From 2-02-FULL-47-50 sp964479045 (GTDB lineage: Bacteria > Pseudomonadota > Gammaproteobacteria > Eutrophobiales > Eutrophobiaceae), in the NCBI GenBank assembly GCA_964479045.1, contig CAYZJI010000002.1:124001-188000 (forward strand): 64,000 nt of DNA. The letters run 5' to 3'. Of this stretch, positions 52,815-61,813 are shown one piece after another. The position numbers and the translations under genes were made by a program. The notes under the pieces are model-generated. The model had not been told where the DNA came from. It saw only the letters and a program-made list of their open reading frames with translations, and did no database searches. The stretch's first letter is position 1, and every line of letters begins with the position of its first letter.

Positions 52815-54932
52815 ATGTTGGGTATGAGCAACACCAATATTCGCTATTTTTCTCCACCGGATAAGGTCCAGCGTGAAAAGCTCCTGGAGATGTTGCTTTC
52901 CGATCTGGATGGCATGGTCTACCGCAGCCGCATTGATGAGCAATGGACCCTGGAGTTTGTCAGCAAAGGGTGTTTGTCACTGACCGGTTACAAACCTGAA
53001 TTCCTGTTGATGAACAGCCGGGTTTCCTATGAGGAAATCACGCATCGCGATGATCGTGCGCGTGTACGCCGGGAAATTCAGGAAGCTATAGAACAAAACC
53101 GTCCTTTCAATATTGAGTATCGTATCTATCATGCGGACGGATCCATACGCTGGGTGTGGGAATGTGGCCGCGGGATGAATCAGGCAGACGAGAAAGTGGA
53201 ATTTGTCCATGGATATGTTCAGGACATAACCCTGCGACACCGGCATGAAGTGGCGCTGGCGGAGGCGGAATACCGTTACCGGAGCATCTTTGAGAATGCC
53301 ACCGAAGGTATCTTCCAGACCACACAAGATGGCTATTATCTGCAGGTCAATCCGGCGCTCGCAAAAATCTACGGTTATGATTCGCCCATGGAATTAATGG
53401 ACGCATTACGTGATATACGCGAGCAGCTTTATGTTGACCCCCAGAGGCGTGATGAATTCATCCAGTTGATGCTGGAGCAGGGCGCGGTCACAAATTTTGA
53501 GTCGCGGGTGTATAAACGCGATCGTTCGATTATCTGGATTTCCGAAAATGCCCGCACGGTTCATGCGCCTGACGGCCGTCTGATGTATTACGAAGGCACG
53601 GTGGAGGACATTACCGCACGCAAATCCTACGAGGAACATATCTCCCATCAGGCCACGCATGACAGCCTGACTAACCTGCCCAATCGCATGCTGTTGACCG
53701 ATCGTTTGCAGCAGATGATCCAGAATGCCGTCCGTGAGGAAGTCCAGCTCGCAATTTTGTTCATTGATCTGGATCACTTCAAGAACGTCAATGATACGCT
53801 CGGTCATGCCGCCGGTGATGAGCTGATCAAACTGATTGCGGACCGTCTGCGTAAATGCATGCGTGATGGTGACACGGTCGCGCGCATCGGTGGTGATGAA
53901 TTTGTGCTGCTGTTGCCGAACATACATACCAGCACGGAAATGATCTCTCATGCCGTAAAACGTATCCTGAACATGATCCAGAAGCCCTGCATGATTGAAG
54001 ACCGTGAGTTTCTGGTCAGTTGCAGTATTGGCATCAGCATTTATCCCGATGATGGGCGGGATGCAGAAACCTTGCTTAAAAATGCTGATATGGCCATGTA
54101 TCAGGCAAAGCAGGCCGGGCGCAATAATTTCCAGTTCTTCACTGAAGAATTGAACCGGATCGTGGTCGAGAGCCTGGAACTGGAACAGCAATTGCGCCAG
54201 GCTTTGAGTGCCGGGCAATTTGAATTGCATTATCAACCCAAGGTGACCATCAGCACCGGCAAGGTTACCGGTGCCGAGGCATTGGTGCGTTGGCGCGCGC
54301 CGCATCGTGGACTGGTTTCTCCGGCACGTTTTATTCCACTGGCGGAAGAAACCGGCCTGATTGAACCACTGGGTGCGTGGGTGCTGGATGCGGCCTGCAA
54401 ACAGATCAAATCCTGGGCGGAACGCGGACTGCCGGTGGTGCCGGTTTCGGTAAACCTTTCACCACGTCAGTTCAACCAGCCGGGGCTGATTGATAATGTT
54501 AAACATATGTTGCAGAAATATCTGTTGCCGGCAGAGTTGCTGGTAATCGAGATCACAGAAAGCTGCATGGTGAACGATGCGCGTAAATTCCTGCGCACAC
54601 TGGAAGACATGAAAGCACTTGGCTTGCAGATTGCCATTGATGATTTTGGCAGTGGCTATTCCAACCTGAGTCATCTGAAAACCATGCCGGTGGATTATCT
54701 GAAAGCCGACAGTTCATTTGTAAACGGCATAGAAAATAACGACAAAGGCCGCGCAATTTATCGCGCCATTATTTCGATGGCGCACAATCTGAATCTCAAG
54801 GTGATTGCAGAGGGCGTGGAGACCCAGATGCAATATGAATTTCTGCGTTCCATCGGTTGCGATGCTATTCAGGGTTATTACTTCAGCATGCCGTTAACTC
54901 CTGAAAACTTCGAACACCTTCTGGTTTCCTGA
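52815..54932 (+). CDS. PAS-PAS-GGDEF-EAL cyclic-di-GMP enzyme
   Basis: 705 residues. Two PAS/PAC sensor domains (about 20-140 and 150-275) are followed by a GGDEF domain and an EAL domain. GGDEF is at 359-363, with an intact inhibitory RxxD site (RDGD) 5 residues before it. EAL is at 488-490 (EALVRW), with DDFGSGYSNL and IAEGVET conserved. Both diguanylate cyclase and phosphodiesterase activities appear possible. No signal peptide or membrane segment, so it is cytoplasmic. The start could also be the ATG 9 bases later. A dyad at 52724-52746 lies upstream. Confidence 0.93.
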   Translation: MLGMSNTNIRYFSPPDKVQREKLLEMLLSDLDGMVYRSRIDEQWTLEFVSKGCLSLTGYKPEFLLMNSRVSYEEITHRDDRARVRREIQEAIEQNRPFNIEYRIYHADGSIRWVWECGRGMNQADEKVEFVHGYVQDITLRHRHEVALAEAEYRYRSIFENATEGIFQTTQDGYYLQVNPALAKIYGYDSPMELMDALRDIREQLYVDPQRRDEFIQLMLEQGAVTNFESRVYKRDRSIIWISENARTVHAPDGRLMYYEGTVEDITARKSYEEHISHQATHDSLTNLPNRMLLTDRLQQMIQNAVREEVQLAILFIDLDHFKNVNDTLGHAAGDELIKLIADRLRKCMRDGDTVARIGGDEFVLLLPNIHTSTEMISHAVKRILNMIQKPCMIEDREFLVSCSIGISIYPDDGRDAETLLKNADMAMYQAKQAGRNNFQFFTEELNRIVVESLELEQQLRQALSAGQFELHYQPKVTISTGKVTGAEALVRWRAPHRGLVSPARFIPLAEETGLIEPLGAWVLDAACKQIKSWAERGLPVVPVSVNLSPRQFNQPGLIDNVKHMLQKYLLPAELLVIEITESCMVNDARKFLRTLEDMKALGLQIAIDDFGSGYSNLSHLKTMPVDYLKADSSFVNGIENNDKGRAIYRAIISMAHNLNLKVIAEGVETQMQYEFLRSIGCDAIQGYYFSMPLTPENFEHLLVS

Positions 54933-54957
54933 ACTGTTCAAACAATCAACACGTTAC

Positions 54958-54986
54958 AAAACTGTCGCAACCTTCAGACAGTTTTA
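54958..54986 (+). terminator. Rho-independent terminator after the cyclic-di-GMP gene
   Basis: AAAACTGTC, loop of about 10, GACAGTTTT followed by A/T; nine-pair stem. Confidence 0.75.
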
Positions 54987-55112
54987 TACATGAGCAGCTG
55001 CCGCGTAGTTTAAGAGTGAGAACCAGTTCATATTAATAAAACCGGTATTTATAATATTTTCGTACCATGGCTATACACTCGCCAGTATTTAATATCCAGA
55101 TGATACTGACAG

Positions 55113-56429
55113 ATGAATCTAGCGCATTGGTATTTGTTGATTGGGGCCATACTGATTACCATGGTAATTTCTGCTTCCATCGTGAAGCGGATGCCGTTAA
55201 CCACGGCTATTTTTTATCTGGCGGTCGGCATCAGCATCGGTCCCATGGTCGGCCAGCATTTTCACTTTAATCCGCTTAAACAGTCCGCATTATTTGAAAT
55301 CATCACTGAAATTGCAGTTCTGATTTCTCTTTATTCCGCCGGGCTCAAATTGCAAGCCAGCTTTGAGAACCGTATCTGGCGCGTGCCGATACGTTTGGCG
55401 ACTATCTCGGTCGTGTTCACAGTATTTTTTGTCACTGCATTGGGAATTCATTTTCTTGATCTTTCTCTCGGCGCAGCCATATTACTCGGCGCCATCGTTG
55501 CACCTACCGATCCGGTTCTGGCCACGGATGTGCAGGTCAGCCATCACATGGATCGGGACAGGCTACGATTTTCGTTGACCGGGGAAGCAGCCATGAATGA
55601 TGGCACTGCATTTCCGTTTGTGATGCTCGGTCTCGGGCTGCTTGGGTATCACGAACTCGGTGCCAGTCTTTCAAAGTGGGTGATTCGGGATCTGATTTGG
55701 GCAACGATTTGTGGTGTTGGTATCGGAGTTTTATCAGGCATGCTCACGGCAGTTATTGTGGATCAGCTGCGTAAATTCAGGATGAACAATGAATACATGA
55801 ATGATTTCCTGGGGCTGGGTCTGATTTCGACCAGTTATGGATTGACGTTACTGGCCCAGGGGTATGGGTTCCTTGCCGTGTTCTTTGCGGCGTATACCTT
55901 GCGGCAGACTGAGTATCTGCTAAATGCACGCTATAAAATTTCAAAGGCAGAATATCTTGCACAATGTAATAACACCAATAATCACTCGAACGGGAATGAA
56001 TTGTTTATATCGCAGACCACCCTCTGTTTTAATGAACAACTGGAGCGGCTGGTAGAAGTAGTATTGATTGTTCTGATCGGAGGTATGCTGTTCTGGGATT
56101 CATGGATGTTTGAATATATCGCGTTTGCACTGATTCTGTTTTTTATTATTCGCCCTGCCAGTGTCTATATTGCCCTGGTGGGTACCAACACTGCTACGGT
56201 GCCATTTATACTGACATCGTGGTTCGGCATTCGTGGAATCGGATCGTTATATTACCTGATGTATGCGATACAACATGGAATCCCGGAAAGTCTTTCGGTT
56301 CAACTTATTTCGGTCGTTCTGATTACAGTGACATTATCAATTATTCTTCATGGCATGTCTGTTACACCACTGATGAACTGGTATTCATCCAGAAGCCCGG
56401 TGTGGAAAAAAGCTGAAGTTGCAGTTTGA
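55113..56429 (+). CDS. CPA1-type cation/proton antiporter
   Basis: 438 residues, about 12 membrane helices, monovalent cation:proton antiporter family (NhaP-like). Key segments: TIAPTDPVLATDVQ-like APTDPVLATDVQVSHH, then LTGEAAMNDGTAFPFVMLGLG with the ion-binding ND, and later WFGIRGIGSLYYLMYAI. A soluble stretch of about 40 residues near 290 (LAQCNNTNNHSNGNELF) is a loop extension. Substrate ion (Na+ or K+) cannot be decided. The start at 55113 lacks an obvious ribosome site. Confidence 0.9.
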   Translation: MNLAHWYLLIGAILITMVISASIVKRMPLTTAIFYLAVGISIGPMVGQHFHFNPLKQSALFEIITEIAVLISLYSAGLKLQASFENRIWRVPIRLATISVVFTVFFVTALGIHFLDLSLGAAILLGAIVAPTDPVLATDVQVSHHMDRDRLRFSLTGEAAMNDGTAFPFVMLGLGLLGYHELGASLSKWVIRDLIWATICGVGIGVLSGMLTAVIVDQLRKFRMNNEYMNDFLGLGLISTSYGLTLLAQGYGFLAVFFAAYTLRQTEYLLNARYKISKAEYLAQCNNTNNHSNGNELFISQTTLCFNEQLERLVEVVLIVLIGGMLFWDSWMFEYIAFALILFFIIRPASVYIALVGTNTATVPFILTSWFGIRGIGSLYYLMYAIQHGIPESLSVQLISVVLITVTLSIILHGMSVTPLMNWYSSRSPVWKKAEVAV

Positions 56430-56432
56430 GAT

Positions 56433-56813
56433 TTATGGGTGGTGTGTATACACGGGTTTATAGGTTCCCGGCATCTGCTGGTTGGCCCAGTCCACGATTG
56501 ACCAGATGACCGGTTCCAGTGTCGTGCCAGTAGTGGTCAAATGATATTCATAGCGCACCGGATGGTTCTGATAACGGGTCTTGTGCACCAGCCCGGCATT
56601 TTCCAGACGCTGCAACCGTTCCGCAAGAATGTTGGTGGTGATCCCTTCACGGGACTCGAGGAACTGGTTGTAGCGGTGCTTGCCCTGAAACAGGTCACGG
56701 ATAATCAGTAATGACCACTTGTCCCCGATCACATCCAGAGCACAGGCAATCGGACAGATGGAACGTTTGAAGCTGCTGGCCTTTAATTTTCTTGATTCAG
56801 ATTTGACAGTCAT
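56433..56813 (-). CDS. HxlR-family transcriptional regulator
   Basis: 126 residues, winged helix of the HxlR/MarR-like group: CPIACALDVIGDKWSLLIIRDLF, EGITTNILAERLQRLENAGLV, and VRYEYHLTTTGTTLEPVI. Cys20 or so near the N-terminus may sense electrophiles or oxidants, as in related regulators. Divergent from the SDR gene across a palindromic operator. The -10 TATAAT at 56825-56820 lies only 6 bases from the ATG, so the message is probably leaderless. Confidence 0.9.
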   Translation of the reverse strand: MTVKSESRKLKASSFKRSICPIACALDVIGDKWSLLIIRDLFQGKHRYNQFLESREGITTNILAERLQRLENAGLVHKTRYQNHPVRYEYHLTTTGTTLEPVIWSIVDWANQQMPGTYKPVYTHHP

Positions 56814-56819
56814 ATGACT

Positions 56820-56871
56820 ATTATAGGGCCTGAATTATAACTTGCAATTTGCAAGTTACTATCTCTATAAT
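56820..56871. promoter_or_regulatory. HxlR operator with overlapping divergent promoters
   Basis: 56838-56858 is a perfect 21-bp palindrome, TAACTTGCAA-t-TTGCAAGTTA. The hexamer TTGCAA at 56842-56847 is its own complement. To the right it is 18 bp from TATAAT at 56866-56871; to the left it is 16 bp from TATAAT at 56825-56820. One -35 hexamer can thus serve both genes, and regulator binding would block both. Confidence 0.8.
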
Positions 56872-56913
56872 CTGTTCATCATATCAATCCAGCCGTCAAT
56901 AGGGAGAAACATC

Positions 56914-57714
56914 ATGACAGATTTCAAACAGAAATATGGCCCCTGGGCATTGGTCACGGGCGCTTCCGCCGGTATTGGCATGGAGTTCGCCCATCAGCTT
57001 GCACAACTGGGGATGAATCTGGTGCTGGTGGCCCGTCGTGCGGACAAACTGAATGATCTCGCCACAGAACTCAGGAACAAATATCGGGTTGATGTAAAAG
57101 TGGTCGCTGCGGATTTATCTCGTGAAGACTTTTTGCCCACACTCAAGGATGCAACCAAAGGCGTTGAGATCGGCCTGTTGGTCAATAATGCGGGGTTTGG
57201 TAATACCGGCGAGTTTATTGATAACACGCTTGAGGATGAATTAAAGCTTCTCTATCTGAATTGCCGTACGCCATTGATGCTTGCACATGAATACGGCAAA
57301 GCCATGCGTGATCGCAAACGTGGCGGGATTATTTTCCTCGGTTCGGTATTATCATTTGTTTCAGTACCGGTCTGGGCCAATTATGCCGCTTCGAAAGGAT
57401 ATGATCTGATGCTGGCGGAAGGTCTTGCAGAAGAAATGAAAAAATACAATGTCGATGTCATGACATTATGTCCGGGCATGACGCGAACGGAGTTTGCGCA
57501 AATCTCGAAAATCAATGATCTGATGGCCATGGATGTGGCGCCGGTCGTTAAAACGGCGTTGCAGAAGCTTGGAAAAACCCGTGTTGCTGTACCCGGTTTT
57601 ATGAACAAGCTGAATATTTTTACCACTCGTTTGAATCCGAGATTTCTGAATACGCTTATATTTGGAGCGGTGGTCAGGCCGACCCAGCAGGTCAATCTGC
57701 AGGCCAATAAGTGA
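56914..57714 (+). CDS. Short-chain dehydrogenase/reductase
   Basis: 266 residues from the ATG at 56914 (AGGGAG ribosome site); an upstream ATG lies within the operator and is rejected. Rossmann motif ALVTGASAGIGMEFA, NNAG in LLVNNAGFGNTG, catalytic SX12YxxxK: Ser in FLGSVLSFVSV, Tyr-Lys in ANYAASKGYDL. DltE/YqjQ-like subgroup. NAD(P) preference is not clear. Divergent HxlR is the likely repressor, so the substrate may be an aldehyde or quinone (inference). Confidence 0.9.
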   Translation: MTDFKQKYGPWALVTGASAGIGMEFAHQLAQLGMNLVLVARRADKLNDLATELRNKYRVDVKVVAADLSREDFLPTLKDATKGVEIGLLVNNAGFGNTGEFIDNTLEDELKLLYLNCRTPLMLAHEYGKAMRDRKRGGIIFLGSVLSFVSVPVWANYAASKGYDLMLAEGLAEEMKKYNVDVMTLCPGMTRTEFAQISKINDLMAMDVAPVVKTALQKLGKTRVAVPGFMNKLNIFTTRLNPRFLNTLIFGAVVRPTQQVNLQANK

Positions 57715-57717
57715 GAC

Positions 57718-57749
57718 ATTGTTCTGCTGTCACATGACAGCAGGACAAT
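57718..57749. terminator. Strong hairpin between convergent SDR and bcp genes
   Basis: ATTGT-t-CTGCTGTC, loop acat, GACAGCAG-g-ACAAT. About 14 pairs including one G-U. Without a long T tract, it is a probable bidirectional terminator for the convergent genes. Confidence 0.6.
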
Positions 57750-57779
57750 TTGAGCTCAACCATTGTTGGCGGGCCCGGT

Positions 57780-58319
57780 TCATCCGGGGTTATTGCTGTT
57801 CTGCAAATTCTGCAGGTCCCGGAGGATCTCATCGCTGTGGCTGGAAGGGCTCACATCCCGGTATATTTTTGCGAGTTTTCCATCCGGGTTGATGATAAAA
57901 GAATGCCGTTTGGCAACCTTGACCGGGCCGAGGGACCAGAGGGCTTCATAGCGCCTGGCCACTTCGCCATCACCATCGGACAACAACGGGAAGGGGAGGC
58001 CGTGTTTCCCGGCAAACTTCGCATGTGATTCGGTGTTGTCTACACTGACACCAATCACCTCCGCATTCAGTTCCCGGATTTTGAAAATATCATCCCGGAA
58101 ATTGCAGGCTTCAGTGGTGCAGCCAGGCGTATCATCCTTGGGGTAGAAGTACATCACGACCCATTTTCCCCGGTAATCCGAGAGCTTGTGTAACTTGTTG
58201 TACTGATCATGCATTTCAAAATCAGGGGCAGGATCTCCCTCCCTGAATTCTGCAGCACTGGATGATGAAAACCACATGATCGATATCAGCGTTAAGAAAC
58301 CGGTAATACAGTTATGCAT
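57780..58319 (-). CDS. Exported Bcp/PrxQ-type peroxiredoxin
   Basis: 179 residues. A signal peptide (LTLISIMWFSSSSAAEF) precedes a PrxQ domain with peroxidatic Cys67 in TPGCTTEAC and resolving Cys72 five residues later, so the atypical two-Cys mechanism applies. KWVVMYFYPKDDTPG and NTESHAKFAGKHGLPFPLLSDGDG are also typical. Periplasmic location differs from cytoplasmic Bcp. It would reduce hydrogen peroxide or lipid peroxides using a periplasmic thiol partner. Confidence 0.9.
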   Translation of the reverse strand: MHNCITGFLTLISIMWFSSSSAAEFREGDPAPDFEMHDQYNKLHKLSDYRGKWVVMYFYPKDDTPGCTTEACNFRDDIFKIRELNAEVIGVSVDNTESHAKFAGKHGLPFPLLSDGDGEVARRYEALWSLGPVKVAKRHSFIINPDGKLAKIYRDVSPSSHSDEILRDLQNLQNSNNPG

Positions 58320-58479
58320 GTCAATTGAAAATGTTTATCTGCCTTGGTAAACAGTATAGACCAGACAGAGACAGATTGATTCATATTGTTGTTGTTCTCT
58401 ACAGAGGTACAGTTAAAGTATAAAACGACAATATGTTTCTGGAAGCATGGGGCTGAATGGATTTCAATCATTCCGGAGG

Positions 58480-59322
58480 TTAATCCCGATGAATTCGGGC
58501 CTGTCGTGAAGGAACACTTATATATTTCTCATCTTCAAGACGCAATGCAGTCAAAGACCCGCCCCAAAGGCATCCGGTGTCTAGAGGATACACATTATAA
58601 TTCCCAAAATTTTTGATATTGCCGAGGTGTACGGTGGACCAGTGACCAAAGATGATTTTTTCATTTTTTGTTTTGCGGTCCGGAATGGCAAACCATGGTA
58701 GATATTTTTCAGGTTGCGAACCGGGCGGACCTTTTTCCTTGAGTGCAAACCGGCCTTTACCGTCGCAGTAGCGGAGTCGCGTATAGGCGTTGATGATTAC
58801 GCGTAACCGGTCCCGGCCTTCGAGATCGTCTGACCAGTGATCCGGCTGGTTGCCATACATGTGATGGAGAAATTCAACATAATCCCTGCCTTGCAGGGCG
58901 TGTTCAACTTCGTGAGCCAGTTTCTTCGCCTGTTTGAGATTCCATTGGGGGGCAAGGCCGGCATGCAGCAGGTTAAAGCCGGTGGATTGATCGGTATGAA
59001 TAAAAGGGAGTGTTCGCAACCAGTCTAAAAGTTCTTGCCTGTCACGGGCAAGCAGGATGTCATCCAGCGTATCATTTCTGTGTGGGCTGACAGCATTATG
59101 TGCAACGGCAAGCAAGTGCAGATCGTGATTACCGAGGACAGTCACGGCAGTATTGCCCAGTGCTTTGACAAAGCGTATTACTTCAAGAGAACAGGGGCCT
59201 CGATTGACGAGATCGCCGGTAAACAAGAGCTGATCGCTATTTTGATTAAAATTGATTTTATCAAGCAGGTCGAGTAATTCCTGATAACAACCCTGAATAT
59301 CACCAATGGCGTAGATGGACAT
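58480..59322 (-). CDS. apaH: Bis(5'-nucleosyl)-tetraphosphatase, symmetrical
   Basis: Splits Ap4A into two ADP and removes caps from RNA. 280 residues with calcineurin-type metal motifs: YAIGDIQGCYQELLDLL, LFTGDLVNRGPCS and VTVLGNHDLHLLAVA near the N-terminus; GGSLTALRLEDE near the C-terminus. Full length. It follows apaG with 103 bp between, a stretch filled by inverted 7-mer arrays rather than the usual tight spacing. Confidence 0.96.
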   Translation of the reverse strand: MSIYAIGDIQGCYQELLDLLDKINFNQNSDQLLFTGDLVNRGPCSLEVIRFVKALGNTAVTVLGNHDLHLLAVAHNAVSPHRNDTLDDILLARDRQELLDWLRTLPFIHTDQSTGFNLLHAGLAPQWNLKQAKKLAHEVEHALQGRDYVEFLHHMYGNQPDHWSDDLEGRDRLRVIINAYTRLRYCDGKGRFALKEKGPPGSQPEKYLPWFAIPDRKTKNEKIIFGHWSTVHLGNIKNFGNYNVYPLDTGCLWGGSLTALRLEDEKYISVPSRQARIHRD

Positions 59323-59323
59323 G

Positions 59324-59433
59324 GTGACTAGTGAATGATGATTGGTGAATGGCGATTGGAGGCTGGTTTGAGGATTACCAATACACAGTATGTTCCTCTA
59401 ATCACTATTCAGTAATCGCCAGTCACTAATGAA
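59324..59433. repeat. Inverted 7-mer arrays between apaG and apaH
   Basis: Left array 59324-59359 has units like GTGACTA, GTGAATG, ATGATTG, GTGAATG, GCGATTG. Right array 59399-59433, read in reverse, has GTGACTG, GCGATTA, CTGAATA, GTGATT. The right array overlaps the apaG stop codon. Same design as at lgt-thyA. Confidence 0.65.
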
Positions 59434-59806
59434 TGGTGTGCGGTGTGGAGAGATTGAAAACCGGAATCGGGGCGTCAAACTTCATGCCGTCATCCGCGAC
59501 CATCTGATATTCGCCCTGCATGCAACCGACCGGCGTTTCAATCATGGCGGCACTGGTGTAGCGGAAGGAATCGCCAGGTGAGAGATAAGGTTGCTCTCCC
59601 ACCACTCCCTCGCCGCGCACCTCCTGCACCTTGTTATTGGCATCAGTGATGATCCAGTGCCGGCTCAGTAATTGCGCCGGGATATTACCGGTGTTGGTGA
59701 TGGTGATCGTATACGCAAACACATAACGGTTATTGTCCGGGTCGGACTGTTCCCGTACATAGGTCGTCTGTACTTCTATCTGGATGTGATATTGCTGCTT
59801 GCCCAT
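59426..59806 (-). CDS. apaG: ApaG family protein
   Basis: 126 residues, the standard length, with a fibronectin-III-like fold: VQTTYVREQSDPDNNRYVFAYTITITNTG, the SRHWIITDANNKVQEVRGEGVVGEQPYLSPGDSF region (split), and MQGEYQMVADDG. It binds metal and nucleotides; biochemical role not settled. Stop codon overlaps a repeat array. comM lies 68 bp upstream on the same strand. Confidence 0.95.
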   Translation of the reverse strand: MGKQQYHIQIEVQTTYVREQSDPDNNRYVFAYTITITNTGNIPAQLLSRHWIITDANNKVQEVRGEGVVGEQPYLSPGDSFRYTSAAMIETPVGCMQGEYQMVADDGMKFDAPIPVFNLSTPHTIH

Positions 59807-59874
59807 AGTGCATTTATTTCACCCGAATCATTTGCCGGGCGCAAGCATGATTTTGAGATAGATTCTGATGATTT

Positions 59875-61386
59875 TCAGAGATTAGTACGATCCAGACGCC
59901 GGTAATTGATGGCTTCCGCCAGATGGCTGGTTTCTATCTGTTCTGCATGGGCCAGATCCGCAATCGTTCGTGACACTTTCAGAATGCGGTGCATGGCCCG
60001 GGCCGAGAGCCCCAATTGCTCTATGGCGCGTTCCAGCAGTTTCAAGCCGGCATCATCCAGTTTGCAGTCGCGGCCGATTTCACGATTATTTAATTTATGA
60101 TTGGCTTTGCCTGCACGCTCGAGTTGACGGGCATAGGCTGAAGTTACACGGCTTTGCACCTTATGGCTGCTTTCACTTTCTGCACCATGCGGTTGTTGCA
60201 GTACATCACGCGGTACCGCCGGTACTTCCACATGCAGATCAATGCGATCCAGTAAAGGCCCGGAAATGCGCATGCGATAACGGCGGATTTGTTCTTCGGT
60301 GCAATGGCAACGGCCGGAACTGTCACCGAGATAACCGCAGGGGCATGGATTCATCGCAGCGACGAGCTGGAACTGCGCAGGAAATTCGGCCTGATGTGCC
60401 GCACGCGAGATAATAATGCGTCCGGATTCCAGTGGTTCGCGTAATACCTCCAGTACCCGGCGATCAAATTCCGGCAATTCATCCAGAAATAAAATGCCGT
60501 TGTGACTGAGGGAAATTTCTCCCGGCCGCGGATGACTGCCGCCACCCACCAGGGCCACGCCAGAGGCTGTGTGGTGTGGATTACGAAACGGACGTTGCAT
60601 CCATTTCTCCGGACTAAAACCCTGTGTGCTGATGGAAGCCACGGCAGCGGTTTCCAGTGCCTGTGTTTCCGTCATCGGCGGCAAAATACCGGGCATTCTT
60701 TCCGCCAGCATGGTTTTGCCGGTTCCGGGCGGACCGATCATGATCAGGTTATGACCACCGGCGGCAGCAATTTCCAGTGCGCGTTTGGCATGGTGCTGGG
60801 CACGGACTTCGGCAAGGTCCTTGTCAGATCGCTGTTGGCGGACCAGAGGCTTGTCATTGTATGCAGACAACTTCTCACGATGGGCAAGATGGGCACATAC
60901 CTGCATCAGGTGTGAGGCTGGCAGAATCACCGCATCACTGACCAGACTTGCTTCATCGGCATTGCATCTGGGCAGAACCAGATTGCGTGCACTGTCCCGC
61001 ACGGCCCTGGCGATGGGCAGGATGCCCCGCACCGGCCGCAGTTCACCGGTCAGTGCCAGTTCGCCGACAAATTCATAGTGATGCAGATCGTCCTGTGTGA
61101 TCTGGTTTGAAGCGGCGAGTATGCCGAGCGCGATGGCCAGATCAAATTTCCCGCCTTCCTTGGGCAGATCGGCCGGTGCCAGATTGACGATGATGCGATA
61201 AAGCGGAAATTCAAACTGGTTGTTGAGTATGGCACTGCGCACGCGGTCCTTGCTTTCCTTCACGGCGGCTTCCGGCAGACCTACGATGGAAAGCGAGGGC
61301 AGACCGCGCGAGAGATGAACTTCCACGGATACCGGTGGCGCCTGTATGCCGATTTGGGCCCGGCTGTGAATAACGGCGATGCTCAT
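59875..61386 (-). CDS. comM: ComM/YifB Mg-chelatase-like AAA+ helicase
   Basis: 503 residues: N-terminal Lon-protease-like S5 domain (about 1-160, PSLSIVGLPEAAVKESKDRVR), an AAA+ domain with Walker A GPPGTGKTM, Walker B GILFLDELPEF and sensor RPFRNPHHTASGVALVGG, then a C-terminal Mg-chelatase domain with a Cys-rich NPCPCGYLGD insertion. ComM hexamers promote branch migration in natural transformation. No other competence genes are in this window. Confidence 0.95.
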   Translation of the reverse strand: MSIAVIHSRAQIGIQAPPVSVEVHLSRGLPSLSIVGLPEAAVKESKDRVRSAILNNQFEFPLYRIIVNLAPADLPKEGGKFDLAIALGILAASNQITQDDLHHYEFVGELALTGELRPVRGILPIARAVRDSARNLVLPRCNADEASLVSDAVILPASHLMQVCAHLAHREKLSAYNDKPLVRQQRSDKDLAEVRAQHHAKRALEIAAAGGHNLIMIGPPGTGKTMLAERMPGILPPMTETQALETAAVASISTQGFSPEKWMQRPFRNPHHTASGVALVGGGSHPRPGEISLSHNGILFLDELPEFDRRVLEVLREPLESGRIIISRAAHQAEFPAQFQLVAAMNPCPCGYLGDSSGRCHCTEEQIRRYRMRISGPLLDRIDLHVEVPAVPRDVLQQPHGAESESSHKVQSRVTSAYARQLERAGKANHKLNNREIGRDCKLDDAGLKLLERAIEQLGLSARAMHRILKVSRTIADLAHAEQIETSHLAEAINYRRLDRTNL

Positions 61387-61590
61387 GTCCCTGATCTCCC
61401 TGTCCTTGTGTTGCGGTCAGTTAATAATAATCGCAAACGGTGCGGAGACAAATTTTTTAACGATCACCCCCCAAATTTGGTGCGTAAGCAGGTTATGCGC
61501 CTTAATTTAGTGCAAATACACTTTAGAGGATCCGTGCGCTGGTTTCATATCCTCTTGAAATAACAGGCGAATAGCACTTTGAACAAGGAT

Positions 61591-61606
61591 TGGTATGTTA
61601 TTTGTA
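61591..61606 (+). promoter_or_regulatory. Possible sigma-54 promoter before the riboswitch
   Basis: TGGTATG-TTAT-TTGTA has exact -24/-12 spacing and three mismatches to TGGCACG-N4-TTGCA. A start near 61617 would place the whole riboswitch in the leader. The GC doublet at -12 is GT here, so support is weak. Confidence 0.3.
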
Positions 61607-61632
61607 AATGGATAGTCGAGAGAATCAATAGC

Positions 61633-61767
61633 GGGTCCTGTTGCTGTTGCTTCTTTGTTCAACAGGGGACTAGGGTTCCGGTTTAATAGTCATTATTAAA
61701 TGTCAGGTCCGAGAGTCGCCGGCCTCATTTGCGAGGTTACACGGAGGGATAAAAGCCCGGGAGAACG
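61633..61767 (+). promoter_or_regulatory. Guanidine-I riboswitch (ykkC class)
   Basis: The conserved core is present in order: ACTAGGGTTCCG at 61669-61680, GGTCCGAGAG at 61706-61715, and ACACGG followed by AGGGATAAAAGCCCGGGAGA at about 61740-61764. A hairpin CCTGTTG/CAACAGG precedes the core. Downstream, GGGAGAA can pair with TTCTCC (61776-61781), and CTCC can alternatively pair with the GGAG ribosome site at 61804-61807, a possible translational switch. Confidence 0.95.
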
Positions 61768-61813
61768 TTGATTGATTCTCCTGAAACCGTTAACCAGAGC
61801 AGTGGAGGTCTAC

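Noticed and set aside
53406..54305. 299-codon open frame antisense to the GGDEF-EAL gene
   Set aside because: Lies fully inside conserved GGDEF and EAL coding sequence.
58386..58616. 76-codon frame between bcp and apaH
   Set aside because: Overlaps the apaH 3' end, with no recognisable product.
59250..59268. TTGAT-TTT-ATCAA in apaH
   Set aside because: The spacing is 3, not 4, and it lies within a coding region.
61465..61520. NtrC-like sites (GGTGCG, TGCGCC and AGTGCA) upstream of the riboswitch
   Set aside because: Half-site spacing is off by two or more bases from the TGCAC-N7-GTGCA pattern, so I did not annotate them.
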